Shown: positions 36,609 through 45,164 of the stretch, piece by piece | Layout of the letters: each line of letters starts with the position of its first letter | How positions within the stretch are numbered: the stretch's first letter is position 1 | Assembly (NCBI RefSeq): GCF_022807995.1 | Contig: NZ_CP094351.1 | Location: 246,501-310,500, forward strand | From: Pseudomonas orientalis | GTDB taxonomy: Bacteria; Pseudomonadota; Gammaproteobacteria; Pseudomonadales; Pseudomonadaceae | DNA: 64,000 nucleotides | Direction of reading: 5' to 3' | The notes under the pieces: generated by a model | Seen by the model: the letters and a program-made list of their open reading frames with translations, nothing else | What the model was told of the DNA's origin: nothing | Database searches by the model: none | Translations under genes and position numbers: made by a program

Positions 36609-37399
36609 TTTTTAGCTTCCCAGCCAACCTGGTAGAGCTTGCCCAGGGATTTATCCAGGGCGGCGCGTACCACCGGCGAGTGCTGGTAGATGTCGACGAA
36701 CTTGATCACCCGTGGGTCGGTCTTGCTCTTGGGCTGGATCACGAACTGGATCACGTATTCCGGGTGGTCCAGGCCGTCGAACAGCAGCGCCGATTCTGCA
36801 TCGAAGGTCTTGGACAGGCGGATATACGCGGGGTAGCCCTGCACCAGGTCGGCGTCGTCATAGGCGCGCACCAGTTGCACGGCTTCCACTTGCAGGATCT
36901 TGAGCTTTTTAGGGTTGGCGACGATGTCTTCTTCGGTGGCCTTGTAGCCCACGCCCGGCTTGAGGCTGATCAGCCCGGCCTTGGCCAGCAACTGCAGGCC
37001 GCGCCCGCTGTTGATCGGGTCGTTGGCGATGGCCACGCTGGCGCCTTCGGGCAGGTCGTTGAAGCTCTTGTACTTTTTCGAATACAGCCCGACGTTGTTG
37101 ATGATGCCCGGCGCATAAGGCACCAGGTCAAACCCGGCGGCGGCCTTGGCGTTTTCCAGGAAGGGAATGTGCTGGAAGTAGTTCACGTCGATATCGCCGG
37201 CGGCGAGGCTGACGTTGGGGGCGATCCAGTCGCTGAATTCCACCAGTTCGACCTTCAGGCCTTGTTTGCCGGCTTCTTCCACGGCGGCTTCCAGCGGGAT
37301 GGCGAAGGCGGCGGTGGTGCCGACTTTCAGCGGCGCGTCGGCGGCGAATACGGCTGTGCTGAACAGTCCGAAGGCCAGGGAGAGCACTATTTTTTTCAT
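36605..37399 (-). CDS. metQ: Methionine ABC transporter binding protein
   Basis: MetQ/NlpA binding protein of 264 residues (start ATG 37399) with the [42 protein letters not shown] and [19 protein letters not shown] segments. The leader [20 protein letters not shown] lacks a lipobox Cys, so the protein should be free in the periplasm. It heads metQ-metN-metI. Its 5' leader runs directly into a 100-base GAGC-type repeat 14 bases upstream; no SAM-sensing riboswitch is visible. Confidence 0.9.
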   Translation of the reverse strand: MKKIVLSLAFGLFSTAVFAADAPLKVGTTAAFAIPLEAAVEEAGKQGLKVELVEFSDWIAPNVSLAAGDIDVNYFQHIPFLENAKAAAGFDLVPYAPGIINNVGLYSKKYKSFNDLPEGASVAIANDPINSGRGLQLLAKAGLISLKPGVGYKATEEDIVANPKKLKILQVEAVQLVRAYDDADLVQGYPAYIRLSKTFDAESALLFDGLDHPEYVIQFVIQPKSKTDPRVIKFVDIYQHSPVVRAALDKSLGKLYQVGWEAKK

Positions 37400-37412
37400 A
37401 TGAGTTTCCAAT

Positions 37413-37512
37413 TGTAGGAGCGAGCTTGCTCGCGAAAAGCTTGAGGACGCATCGGTAAACCAGATGCACCGCGTTATCGTTAACGGTCTTCGCGAGCAAG
37501 CTCGCTCCTACA
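37413..37512. repeat. GAGC-type palindromic repeat element, copy 1
   Basis: A 100-base element bounded by inverted TGTAGGAGCGAGCTTGCTCG ends. Its centre holds CACCGCGTTATCGTTAACG, which recurs inverted in copy 2 at 42566-42665, so the two copies are the same family in opposite orientation. It is unrelated to the REPs elsewhere in the window. Confidence 0.88.
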
Positions 37513-37516
37513 GGGG

Positions 37517-38869
37517 TTAGTGGCGGTAGGTAGAGCCGGTGTGTTGTTCGGGTAAGCGAGCAGTGCCGTGGAAGACTTTTTCGCGCAGCGTGCCCTGCTC
37601 ATATTCGGTTTTGTACGACCCGCGCTTTTGCAGCTCCGGCACTACAAGATCGATGAAATCCACATAGCTTTCCGGCGTCACAATGCGGGTGAGGTTGAAG
37701 CCATCCAGCCCGGTCTCGCTGATCCACGATTCCAGTTCATCCGCGACCTGCTCAGGCGAGCCCACCAGCGTGATATAGCGCCCGCCGAGGGCGTGCTGCT
37801 CGAGCAATTTGCGCCGGGTCCAGTCGTTGTTCTGCAGGGCCGTGGTGGCCGACTGGATCGCATTACTTTTCACGTATTGGATGGGTTCATCGAGTTCGTA
37901 CTCGGAAAAATCGATCGCCGTGGACGCCGAAAAGTGCGCCACTCCGGCTTCCGCGCTGGCATAGCTCAGGTACTCGGCGTGCTTGGCCCAGGCGAGTTCT
38001 TCGGTCGCGCCGACGATCACGTTGAGGCCCATGAACACCTTGATGTCATCCGGATTGCGCCCGGCCGCCACCGCGCTGGCGCGCACCTTGTCCACCTGGA
38101 CTCTGGTCGAGGCCTTGTTCTGCCCGCTGATGAACACGCACTCGGCATGACGCCCGGCAAACTGCAGGCCTCGCTCCGAACTGCCGGCCTGGAACAGCAC
38201 CGGCGTGCGCTGCGGCGAGGGCTCGCACAGGTGATAACCCTCCACCTGGTAGAACTCGCCGTGATGCTCGACCTTGTGCACCTTGCCCGGCTGCGCATAC
38301 ACCCGTGCCATGGGATCGTTGACCACCGCGTCATCCTCCCAGCTGCCTTCCCAGAGTTTGTACAGCACCTGCAGGTATTCATCGGCCTGGTCGTAGCGGC
38401 GGTCATGCTCGACTTGCTCGGTCAGGCCCATGGCCTTGGCGGCGCTGTCGAGGTAGCCGGTGACGATGTTCCAGCCCACGCGGCCACGGCTCAGGTGGTC
38501 GAGGGTGGACATGCGCCGGGCGAACAGATAGGGCGGCTCGTAGGTCAGGTTGGCGGTAAGACCGAAGCCGAGGTTGCGGGTAACGGCCGCCATGGCCGAG
38601 ACCAGCAGCAGCGGGTCGTTGACCGGCAACTGGATCGATTCCTTGAGCGGCACGTCGATGGATTTCTGGTACACGTCATACACGCCGACGATATCGGCGA
38701 TAAACAAGCCGTCGAACAGCCCGCGCTCCAGGGTTTGCGCCAGTTCGGTCCAGTACTCGAGGCTCTTGTACCGGGAGGACGTGTCCCGTGGATGGGTCCA
38801 CAAGCCGTGGTTGATATGCCCGATGCAGTTCATGTTGAAGGCATTGAGCAGGATCTTTTTCTTGCTCAT
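37517..38869 (-). CDS. Flavin-dependent monooxygenase, NtaA/SnaA/DszA family
   Basis: Luciferase-like (bacterial LLM class) monooxygenase of 450 residues, the size of DszA/NtaA/SnaA proteins, which use reduced FMN to oxidise organosulfur or amine compounds. Typical parts are the N-terminal NAFNMNCIGHINHGLW, the SRGRVGWNIVTGYLDSAAKAMG segment (long helix region) and QAGSSERGLQFAGRHAECVF. It follows two SfnB-type genes (TGATG junction with the second) and precedes metQNI, so it probably releases sulfite from an organosulfur compound. The substrate, and the reductase partner, are not shown here. Confidence 0.85.
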   Translation of the reverse strand: MSKKKILLNAFNMNCIGHINHGLWTHPRDTSSRYKSLEYWTELAQTLERGLFDGLFIADIVGVYDVYQKSIDVPLKESIQLPVNDPLLLVSAMAAVTRNLGFGLTANLTYEPPYLFARRMSTLDHLSRGRVGWNIVTGYLDSAAKAMGLTEQVEHDRRYDQADEYLQVLYKLWEGSWEDDAVVNDPMARVYAQPGKVHKVEHHGEFYQVEGYHLCEPSPQRTPVLFQAGSSERGLQFAGRHAECVFISGQNKASTRVQVDKVRASAVAAGRNPDDIKVFMGLNVIVGATEELAWAKHAEYLSYASAEAGVAHFSASTAIDFSEYELDEPIQYVKSNAIQSATTALQNNDWTRRKLLEQHALGGRYITLVGSPEQVADELESWISETGLDGFNLTRIVTPESYVDFIDLVVPELQKRGSYKTEYEQGTLREKVFHGTARLPEQHTGSTYRH

Positions 38870-40062
38870 CAGATCGTCCCCCGCAGCGGCGGGTTTTCGG
38901 CGTTGAGGTAGTAATTGCCCACCGCGTGATATTTCCAGCGCACCGGGTCGTGCAGGGTGTGAACCCGTGCGTTGCGCCAGTGACGGTCCAGACCATGTTC
39001 GGCCAGGGTCGCCTGGCTGCCGGCCAGCTCGAACAGCGTGCTGCCGGCGGCCAGGGAGATTTCAGTGCTCAAGGCGCGCACCTCGGCGACAGCGATGGAG
39101 GCGGCCGCGACGGTCTGGGCGTTGCTGTCGGCCTGGGCGCGGTCGAGGAATTCGCCCGAGCGTTCCAGCAGCGCCTCGGCGGCGTGCAGGCGAATGCTCA
39201 GGTGGCCGAAGCTTTTCAACGTCAGCGGGTCCTCGGTGGCCTTGTCGCTGCCTGCGTCGATCCACGGACGGGTCTTGGTGCGCACAAAATGCAGCGCATC
39301 TTCGAAGGCGGCGCGGGCGATGCCGGTGTCGATGGCGGCGTGCAGAATCTGCGCCAGCGGGCCGACGGTGGTCGGGCGTTCGAAGGCGCTCTGGAACGGG
39401 ACCACGTCCCGGGCGTCCACCCACACGTTGTCGAACACCACAGAGCCGCTGCCGGTGGTGCGCTGGCCGAAGCCGCTCCAGTCGTCGATCACCGTCAGGC
39501 CGGCGCTGCCGCGGGGCACGAAGGCCAGTTGCTGGACACCGTTTTCATCCACCACCGAGGTGGGGATGCGTTGCGCGTAGAGCGCGCCGGTGGCGTAGAA
39601 CTTGCGCCCGCTGATGCGAAAACCTTCGCCGTCGCGGATGAGGCGGGTCACGCGGTCATGGGCGGTCTTGGTGCCCAGTTCCGCCAGAGCGTTGCCGAAG
39701 CGCTGGCCGGCCAGTACCTCGGCGTACAGGCGCTGCTGCTGGTCGGGGCTGCCGTTGACCCGCAGCACTTCAAGGGCATAGAAATGGTTTTGCGGGATCT
39801 GGCCCAGGGAGGCATCGGCCTGGGCAATCAGCGCAATGACCTTGGCCAGGGTGACGTTGGACACGCCGGCGCCGCCGTAGGCCTTGGGCACGCTGATGCC
39901 CCACAGGCCGGAGCGCGAAAATATATCCAGCTCGGGCAACGGCAGGCGACGTTCGCGGTCGCGCTGGGCGCTGTCGCGGCGCAGGTCTTCGGCCAGGTCG
40001 CTGGCGACAATAAGGGCTTGTTCATCGCTGGTAATGACCGCGACGTGATTGGAAAGCGTCAT
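38869..40062 (-). CDS. sfnB: SfnB-type sulfur acquisition oxidoreductase, paralogue 2
   Basis: Acyl-CoA-dehydrogenase-fold flavoprotein of 397 residues of the SfnB group used under sulfur limitation in pseudomonads. FAD-binding and active-region segments such as VPKAYGGAGVSNVTLAKVIA, IPQNHFYALEVL and WSGFGQRTTGSGSVVFDNVWV are clear. The start has GGAGAACAC upstream. Its stop and the monooxygenase start share a base (TGATG). The enzyme probably feeds or assists the neighbouring monooxygenase; its exact reaction is not established. Confidence 0.85.
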   Translation of the reverse strand: MTLSNHVAVITSDEQALIVASDLAEDLRRDSAQRDRERRLPLPELDIFSRSGLWGISVPKAYGGAGVSNVTLAKVIALIAQADASLGQIPQNHFYALEVLRVNGSPDQQQRLYAEVLAGQRFGNALAELGTKTAHDRVTRLIRDGEGFRISGRKFYATGALYAQRIPTSVVDENGVQQLAFVPRGSAGLTVIDDWSGFGQRTTGSGSVVFDNVWVDARDVVPFQSAFERPTTVGPLAQILHAAIDTGIARAAFEDALHFVRTKTRPWIDAGSDKATEDPLTLKSFGHLSIRLHAAEALLERSGEFLDRAQADSNAQTVAAASIAVAEVRALSTEISLAAGSTLFELAGSQATLAEHGLDRHWRNARVHTLHDPVRWKYHAVGNYYLNAENPPLRGTI

Positions 40063-40101
40063 GTGTTCTCCAGAAGCGCGTGGAAAAAGTGTTCTGGGCG
40101 G

Positions 40102-41343
40102 TCAGATCCAGGAATGCCGAGCCGGCAACGTGCCGTTCAAGCGGTAGGCACCGATGGCGTGATACTTCCAGCGCACCGGGTCATGCAGCGTGTGTACCCG
40201 CGCATTGCGCCAGTGCCGGTCAAGGTTGAATTCGGCGAGGGTGGCGCGGCTGCCGGCCAGTTCGAAGAGCTTTTCGCTGACCAGCAATGACACCTCGGTG
40301 GTGAGCACCTTGGCCTCGGCGACTGCAATAGACGCGCGTGCGGCGGATTGCGCGGTGATCGGCGCAGCGCTGACTTGGTCCAGCACCTGGCCGGCCTTGC
40401 GCAGCAACGCCTGCGCGGCATGCAGCTCGATCTTCAACTTGCCGATATCGGCGATCACATACAGGTCGTCGCTGGCCCGTTCGACGTTGGCGTCGATCCA
40501 TGGGCGTGAACGTTCCCGCACAAAGGCGATGGTGTCTTCCAGGGCGCCCTGGGCGATGCCGGCGTCGATGGCGGCCTGGATCAGCTGCGAGACGGCGCCC
40601 TGGATATTTGGGCTTTCGCCCAGGCGCCAGTTGTCCACCACCAGCTCCGCGTCCACCGGCACCCGGTCAAGCAGTACGGTGCCGCTGGCGGTGGTGCGTT
40701 GGCCGAAGCCCGACCAGTCGTCCACGATGCGCAGCCCGTCGCTGCCACGGCGCACAAACGCCATGACTTGCTTGCCGTCATCGTTGAGGGCCTTGATGGC
40801 TACCCAGTGGGCGAACAGTGCGCCGGTGGAGTAGAACTTCTGGCCGCTGACCACATAGCCGTCGCCCTCGGCAGTGATGCGTGCCTTGAGCTCCAGGGTG
40901 TTTTTCGTGCCGCGTTCCGGGCCGCCATTGCCGATGCGCCAACCGTCAAGCACGCTTTGGAACAGCTGCTTTTTCTGGCGCTCGCTGGCGGTGCTCTGCA
41001 GCAGGTGCAGGATGCCGAAATGGTTCTGCGGGATTTGCCCCAGAGCCGGGTCGGCCGCGCTGATGATGGCGAAGACCTCGGCCAGGGTCACGAATGAAAC
41101 TTGCGGCCCGCCGTATTCGCGGGGAATGGAAATACTGCCCAACCCGCTGCGGGTGAACTGTTCGATCTGCGCCCATGGCAATTGGCGTTGCTGGTCGCGC
41201 CTGGCGGCTTGCAGGCGCGCGGCGTCGGCCAGTTCATGGGCGGCGATCAGCGCCTGGGCGTCGTTGCGCAGCACGGTGGCCGGCAACAACAGGGGGGCTG
41301 CGTCCAGATCACTCTGGGGGGGTGTTAGAGCCAAGTTAGACAT
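40102..41343 (-). CDS. sfnB: SfnB-type sulfur acquisition oxidoreductase, paralogue 1
   Basis: A 413-residue paralogue of the next gene in the operon, sharing IPREYGGPQVSFVTLAEVFA, IPQNHFGILHLL, WSGFGQRTTASGTVLLDRVPV and the C-terminal LDRHWRNARVHTLHDPVRWKYH block, which is nearly identical in both. It is the first gene of a probable operon sfnB-sfnB-monooxygenase-metQNI. AAGGAGCG precedes the ATG. Two copies may serve different sulfur substrates. Confidence 0.85.
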   Translation of the reverse strand: MSNLALTPPQSDLDAAPLLLPATVLRNDAQALIAAHELADAARLQAARRDQQRQLPWAQIEQFTRSGLGSISIPREYGGPQVSFVTLAEVFAIISAADPALGQIPQNHFGILHLLQSTASERQKKQLFQSVLDGWRIGNGGPERGTKNTLELKARITAEGDGYVVSGQKFYSTGALFAHWVAIKALNDDGKQVMAFVRRGSDGLRIVDDWSGFGQRTTASGTVLLDRVPVDAELVVDNWRLGESPNIQGAVSQLIQAAIDAGIAQGALEDTIAFVRERSRPWIDANVERASDDLYVIADIGKLKIELHAAQALLRKAGQVLDQVSAAPITAQSAARASIAVAEAKVLTTEVSLLVSEKLFELAGSRATLAEFNLDRHWRNARVHTLHDPVRWKYHAIGAYRLNGTLPARHSWI

Positions 41344-41503
41344 CAGCGCCGCTCCTTGGCTGCACGTAATGCCCTGGCGTTATGCACCGGGGTAATTCTG
41401 ACCATACCGACCTCGCATTCAATGAAATAAAACAGAAAAATCAGGAATGTCCGGTGGTCCGGTGCATATACCCTAAGCGTGTTTATTTTTTAAATAAACT
41501 AAC

Positions 41504-41517
41504 TTTTAGGAATATGC
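41504..41517 (-). promoter_or_regulatory. CysB-like sulfur-control element upstream of sfnB
   Basis: TTTTAGGAATATGC (plus-strand reading) in an A+T-rich tract about 160 bases before the sfnB start. It matches the element upstream of the TonB-dependent receptor. It also lies just past the 3' end of the next gene. CysB binding is inferred. Confidence 0.3.
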
Positions 41518-41529
41518 ATAGAAGGGGCT

Positions 41530-42306
41530 TCACCCCGGTTCGCAGGGAGAGCCAAAAGGGCGAGGTTGATACACGGCCTTGTCCGCGTCCGGGCCCATGG
41601 GAACCCACGCGGCAATGCGCAAGGTGCGGGCCGGCGCCCAGCGTGAATTGTTGCCGACACGATCCAGGATGCAGTACGTCACCTCCAGGCGGCAGTCGTC
41701 ACCGCCTTCGATAATGATCGCTGAAGGCACCCAGACCTGAACCGCCAGCCCGACGTCCCTGGCCTGGATTTTTGGCAGATCCATGCGCACGTCACCCCAG
41801 CGCAGCGTGATCGCATCGCCGCTGGCCATGTTCGCGTAAGGCTCGATGCACAGCGGAATGCCGCGTTGCACCTGGCGACTGTTGACCCCCTGGCGGCGGA
41901 TGGTTTCGGGCAGGCTGACAGGCGCCAGGTTCTGGTTTTCGTCGCTGTACAGGTTCGAAGGGTGGCCGCCCGGGTAGTTGGTCTTGACCCGTACCTGGGT
42001 GGTGGCCGAGCGCGCCGGGCCGTGACCGATCTGCATGATCTGGTAGTGAACCCGGGCCGCGCCATCTTGTACGAAGCTTTCCGGCACACGCAGGTGGGTC
42101 GGGGTGCCGATTTTGCCGGCCGTCACCCGGCGCGAAGCGGCAAAGCAGTTGTTCCAGAACAGCTCGATCAAGTCGCCTTCCTCCATGCCGGGGTACGGGG
42201 CGATATCGACCTGCAGTTGAGTGGCCGCGTGGGCACTGATGCCGTTTCGAACGGCCTGGGGCAGGGTGGGTGCGGTCAGCATGGCTGGGATTGTAGTGTG
42301 CGTCAT
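41530..42306 (-). CDS. Hypothetical protein with two Ig-like repeats
   Basis: I do not recognise the family by name. The ATG at 42306 has an excellent ribosome site (AAGGAGATCACTT) and gives 258 residues without signal peptide or membrane segment. It contains an internal duplication: repeat 1 at about 31-108 and repeat 2 at about 151-232, each with a PY-x-x-M-x-x-GD opening (PYPGMEEGDLIELFW and PYANMASGDAITLRW) and a VPESFV or VPSAII strand. The pattern suggests two beta-sandwich domains like those in Pseudomonas surface or adhesin-type proteins. Function unknown. Confidence 0.75.
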   Translation of the reverse strand: MTHTTIPAMLTAPTLPQAVRNGISAHAATQLQVDIAPYPGMEEGDLIELFWNNCFAASRRVTAGKIGTPTHLRVPESFVQDGAARVHYQIMQIGHGPARSATTQVRVKTNYPGGHPSNLYSDENQNLAPVSLPETIRRQGVNSRQVQRGIPLCIEPYANMASGDAITLRWGDVRMDLPKIQARDVGLAVQVWVPSAIIIEGGDDCRLEVTYCILDRVGNNSRWAPARTLRIAAWVPMGPDADKAVYQPRPFGSPCEPG

Positions 42307-42565
42307 AAGTGATCTCCTTGATGCAGCCAGCAGCAATCGTTCCGGGCCTTGGGCGCGGGTGCGCAAAGGGGCCGAAAGAACGATTCAGTGAGTAGCCGGG
42401 ATAGGATCCAATCCTCAAGGCGCTAGATAAGAGGGTTGTTGGAGGAGGGTCAATGGAGGCAAAAGGCTAAACGGCGGGTTTGGCGATATTCAGAAGGGTC
42501 TGACGGAGCGGGGGATTTAAAGGCGCTTATGACGGGGGGTTTTACGCGATGGGAGGGTAACCCGT
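42307..42565. other. Promoter region of the Ig-like hypothetical gene
   Basis: About 260 bases with no coding potential. GGATAGGATCCAATCC forms a short inverted repeat near 42402-42417. No clear operator. Confidence 0.3.
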
Positions 42566-42665
42566 TGTAGGAGCGAGCTTGCTCGCGAAGAACGTTAACG
42601 ATAACGCGGTGAATCAGATTGACCGAGTTGCCTGGGCGTTTTTCGCGAGCAAGCTCGCTCCTACA
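42566..42665. repeat. GAGC-type palindromic repeat element, copy 2
   Basis: Same element as at 37413-37512, in opposite orientation (centre CGTTAACGATAACGCGGTG). Both copies lie within 10 bases of the stop codon of a minus-strand gene. Confidence 0.88.
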
Positions 42666-42674
42666 GAGGGGGCG

Positions 42675-43421
42675 TCAGTGGGCGAGAAATTTGCTCAGGA
42701 ACTGCCGGGTGCGCTCTTCCCTGGGGTTGGCGAACAGCGCCTTGGCTTCGCCCTGTTCGACGATCACACCCTTGTCGAAAAAGATCACGCGGTTGGCCAC
42801 ATCCCGGGCAAAGCTCATCTCGTGGGTGACGATCACCATGGTGCGGTTTTCCTCGGCCAGGCTGCGGATGGTCGCCAGTACTTCACCGACCAGTTCCGGG
42901 TCGAGGGCCGAGGTGGGTTCGTCGAACAGAATCACCTCGGGCTCCATGGCCAGCGCCCGGGCGATCGCCACACGCTGTTGCTGGCCACCGGACAAGCGCC
43001 GTGGATAAGCCGCTTCCTTGCCCGCCAGGCCGACCTTGGTCAGTAGCTTGCGACCCAACTCGGCCGCCGCATCGCGCGGCATCTTCTTGACCACGATCGG
43101 GCCTTCGATGACGTTTTCCAGTGCGGTGCGGTGGGGGAACAGGTTGAAGTTCTGGAATACGAAACCCACATGCTGGCGCAGACGCCGCACCAGGCCCTGT
43201 TGCTGGTTGAGCGGCCTGTTGCTGTCGATCTCAATATCGCCCACCTTGATACGGCCGCTGGTGGGTTCTTCGAGAAAATTCAGGCAGCGCAGGAAGGTGG
43301 TCTTGCCGGAGCCGCTGGGGCCGATGATGGCCACGACTTCGCCGGCCTTGACCTCAAGGTCGATACCGTTGAGCACCACCTGACCGTTGAATTGTTTGGT
43401 CAGTTTTTCAACCACGATCAT
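42675..43421 (-). CDS. tcyN: Cystine ABC transporter ATP-binding protein
   Basis: Polar amino acid ABC ATPase of 248 residues: Walker [10 protein letters not shown] (about 34-42), Q-loop [17 protein letters not shown], signature LSGGQQQR, Walker [16 protein letters not shown]. It is closest in character to TcyN/YecC and lies with a YecS-like permease and a FliY-like binding protein. It is the last gene of the operon, 3 bases after the permease. D-cysteine desulfhydrase is encoded just beyond the binding-protein gene, as in the fliY-dcyD-yecSC set of enterobacteria. Confidence 0.85.
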   Translation of the reverse strand: MIVVEKLTKQFNGQVVLNGIDLEVKAGEVVAIIGPSGSGKTTFLRCLNFLEEPTSGRIKVGDIEIDSNRPLNQQQGLVRRLRQHVGFVFQNFNLFPHRTALENVIEGPIVVKKMPRDAAAELGRKLLTKVGLAGKEAAYPRRLSGGQQQRVAIARALAMEPEVILFDEPTSALDPELVGEVLATIRSLAEENRTMVIVTHEMSFARDVANRVIFFDKGVIVEQGEAKALFANPREERTRQFLSKFLAH

Positions 43422-43424
43422 GTT

Positions 43425-44090
43425 TCAGGACTCCAGGTCATGCCGGTTGACCCGGTCTTCCAGACGATGTTGCAGATGCGCCAGGATGCTCGCCAGGATC
43501 CAGTAGATCAGGGCTGCGGACAGATACATGGTGAAAATTTCAAAGGTGCGCGCCGACACCAGTTGCGCCTGCCGGAACAGCTCGGGCACCTGGATAGTGG
43601 CGGCCAGCGCCGTGTCCTTGACCAGCGAAATAAAACTGTTGCCCAACGGCGGCAGGGCCGTGCGCATTGCCTGCGGCAGGATGGCCCGGCGCAGCGTCTG
43701 CGCGCGGGTCATGCCGATACTCGCGGCGGCTTCCCACTGGCCACGCTCGATGGAGGCGATGGCGGCCCTCAGGATTTCACAGGCGTAGGCGGCCATGTTC
43801 AGCGAAAAGCCGATCATGGCGGCCGGGATCGGGTCCAGCTCGATCCCCACTTGCGGCAAGCCGTAATAGATCAGGAACAGTTGCACCAGTAACGGCGTGC
43901 CGCGAAAGAACGACACGTAGACCCGCGCCGTCCAACTCAGCAGCTTGAAGCGCGACAGGCGCATCAGGGCCAGGCCAAAGCCCAGGAGCAGGCCGAAGAA
44001 CATCCCGCCCAGGCTGAGGATCACCGTGTAATACGCGCCCTTGAGCAGAAAGGGCGCGGAGTCCAGCGCGAGTTGCAAACCTGCTTCCAT
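43425..44090 (-). CDS. tcyL: Cystine ABC transporter permease
   Basis: His/Glu/Gln-type permease of 221 residues (YecS/TcyL) with the coupling loop EAAASIGMTRAQTLRRAILP (about 144-163) and about five membrane segments. Its start codon overlaps the stop of the binding-protein gene (TAATG), indicating translational coupling. Confidence 0.87.
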   Translation of the reverse strand: MEAGLQLALDSAPFLLKGAYYTVILSLGGMFFGLLLGFGLALMRLSRFKLLSWTARVYVSFFRGTPLLVQLFLIYYGLPQVGIELDPIPAAMIGFSLNMAAYACEILRAAIASIERGQWEAAASIGMTRAQTLRRAILPQAMRTALPPLGNSFISLVKDTALAATIQVPELFRQAQLVSARTFEIFTMYLSAALIYWILASILAHLQHRLEDRVNRHDLES

Positions 44091-44884
44091 TATTGAGTGA
44101 CGTCAGCGTTGAAGTACTTCTCGGACAGCGTCTTCAAGGTGCCGTCGGCGCGCAGCTTGTCGAGGGCCTTGTTCACTGCGTCGAGCAGCTCGGGTTCGCC
44201 TTTGCGCAGGGCAATCCCCGATTCCTGGCGAGAGAAGGCGTCGCCTGCCGCGGCAGTGTCCGGGGCTTTCTTGGCGTATTCCAGGGCGGCCAGGCGGTCG
44301 ATCAGGATGGCGTCGATACGGCCGATGCGCAGGTCCTGGAACTTGGTCGGGTCGTCGTTGTAGGTCTTGATGATGGCTTTAGGCTGGTTGTCCTTGAGCC
44401 ATTGTTCGTAGTTGGTGCCCAGGCCTACACCGACTTTCTTGCCGGCCAGGTCGCTGGCGGTCTTGATGGTGTCGACGTTCTTTTTCAGCACCAGCGCTTG
44501 AATGCCGGAGACGGTGTAAGGCTTGGAGAAATCGTACTTTTTCTTGCGCTCTTCAGAGATGGTCACCTGATTGACCACCGCGTCCAGGCGCTTGGAGTCC
44601 AGGGCGGCGAGGATGCCGTCCCATGGCATGGCCTGCAGTTTGACCTTGACGCCCAGTTCCTTGGCCAGCGCTTCGGACAGCTCCACCTCGAAGCCGCTGA
44701 GCTTGCCGCTTTCATCGACGAAGCTGAACGGTGGGTAGGTGCCTTCCAGGCCGAACTTGATCTCGCCGGCCTTCTTGATGGTGTTCAACTGCTCGCCGGC
44801 AACCGCCTGGCCGAGCATGCCTGCGCCGAGCGCCAGGCCCAATGTGCCGACCAGCAATGTGCGACGCAATACAGAAATAGTCAT
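44090..44884 (-). CDS. tcyJ: Cystine-binding periplasmic protein
   Basis: Family 3 binding protein of 264 residues with signal peptide (MTISVLRRTLLVGTLGLALG, cleavage near AVAGE). The IKKAGEIKFGLEGTYPPFSF and ELSEALAKELGVKVKLQAMPWDGILAAL segments and the SEERKKKYDFSKPYTVSG motif match FliY/TcyJ cystine-binding proteins. It is the first gene of tcyJ-tcyL-tcyN. The promoter region upstream holds the A+T-rich palindrome CATATTCAAAATATG. Confidence 0.87.
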   Translation of the reverse strand: MTISVLRRTLLVGTLGLALGAGMLGQAVAGEQLNTIKKAGEIKFGLEGTYPPFSFVDESGKLSGFEVELSEALAKELGVKVKLQAMPWDGILAALDSKRLDAVVNQVTISEERKKKYDFSKPYTVSGIQALVLKKNVDTIKTASDLAGKKVGVGLGTNYEQWLKDNQPKAIIKTYNDDPTKFQDLRIGRIDAILIDRLAALEYAKKAPDTAAAGDAFSRQESGIALRKGEPELLDAVNKALDKLRADGTLKTLSEKYFNADVTQ

Positions 44885-45060
44885 GAAGAGCCCCTATGGT
44901 TTTTTATGGTGAGCGAAGCCGGTGACGCAGTAGCCGTATCCTGCCTTAAAGCGCGGTGCGCGTCTTCGCCTTCGGCGCGATGATAAAGCGGGTTTTTAAG
45001 ACTTGAAAATAATAAAAATCCAAATTCATATTCATATTTTGAATATGAAGGGGTTCAAAG

Positions 45061-45150
45061 TGTGGGAGGGGGCTTGCCCCCGATGACAGTGGTTCAGCTA
45101 CAGATAAGTTGACTGACCCACCGCTATCGGGGGCAAGCCCCTCCCACATT
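45061..45150. repeat. REP doublet (long form)
   Basis: Inverted REP pair between the tcyJ promoter and the dcyD 3' end; the distal copy has lost two bases of its C tract (AAGCCCCTCCC). Upstream (44990-45060) is the A+T-rich tcyJ promoter tract. Confidence 0.9.
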
Positions 45151-45164
45151 CAGTCCGCGTTTAT

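Noticed and set aside
37400..37520. SAM or methionine riboswitch in the metQ leader
   Set aside because: The leader is the GAGC repeat; no SAM-riboswitch core or terminator/antiterminator arrangement is visible.
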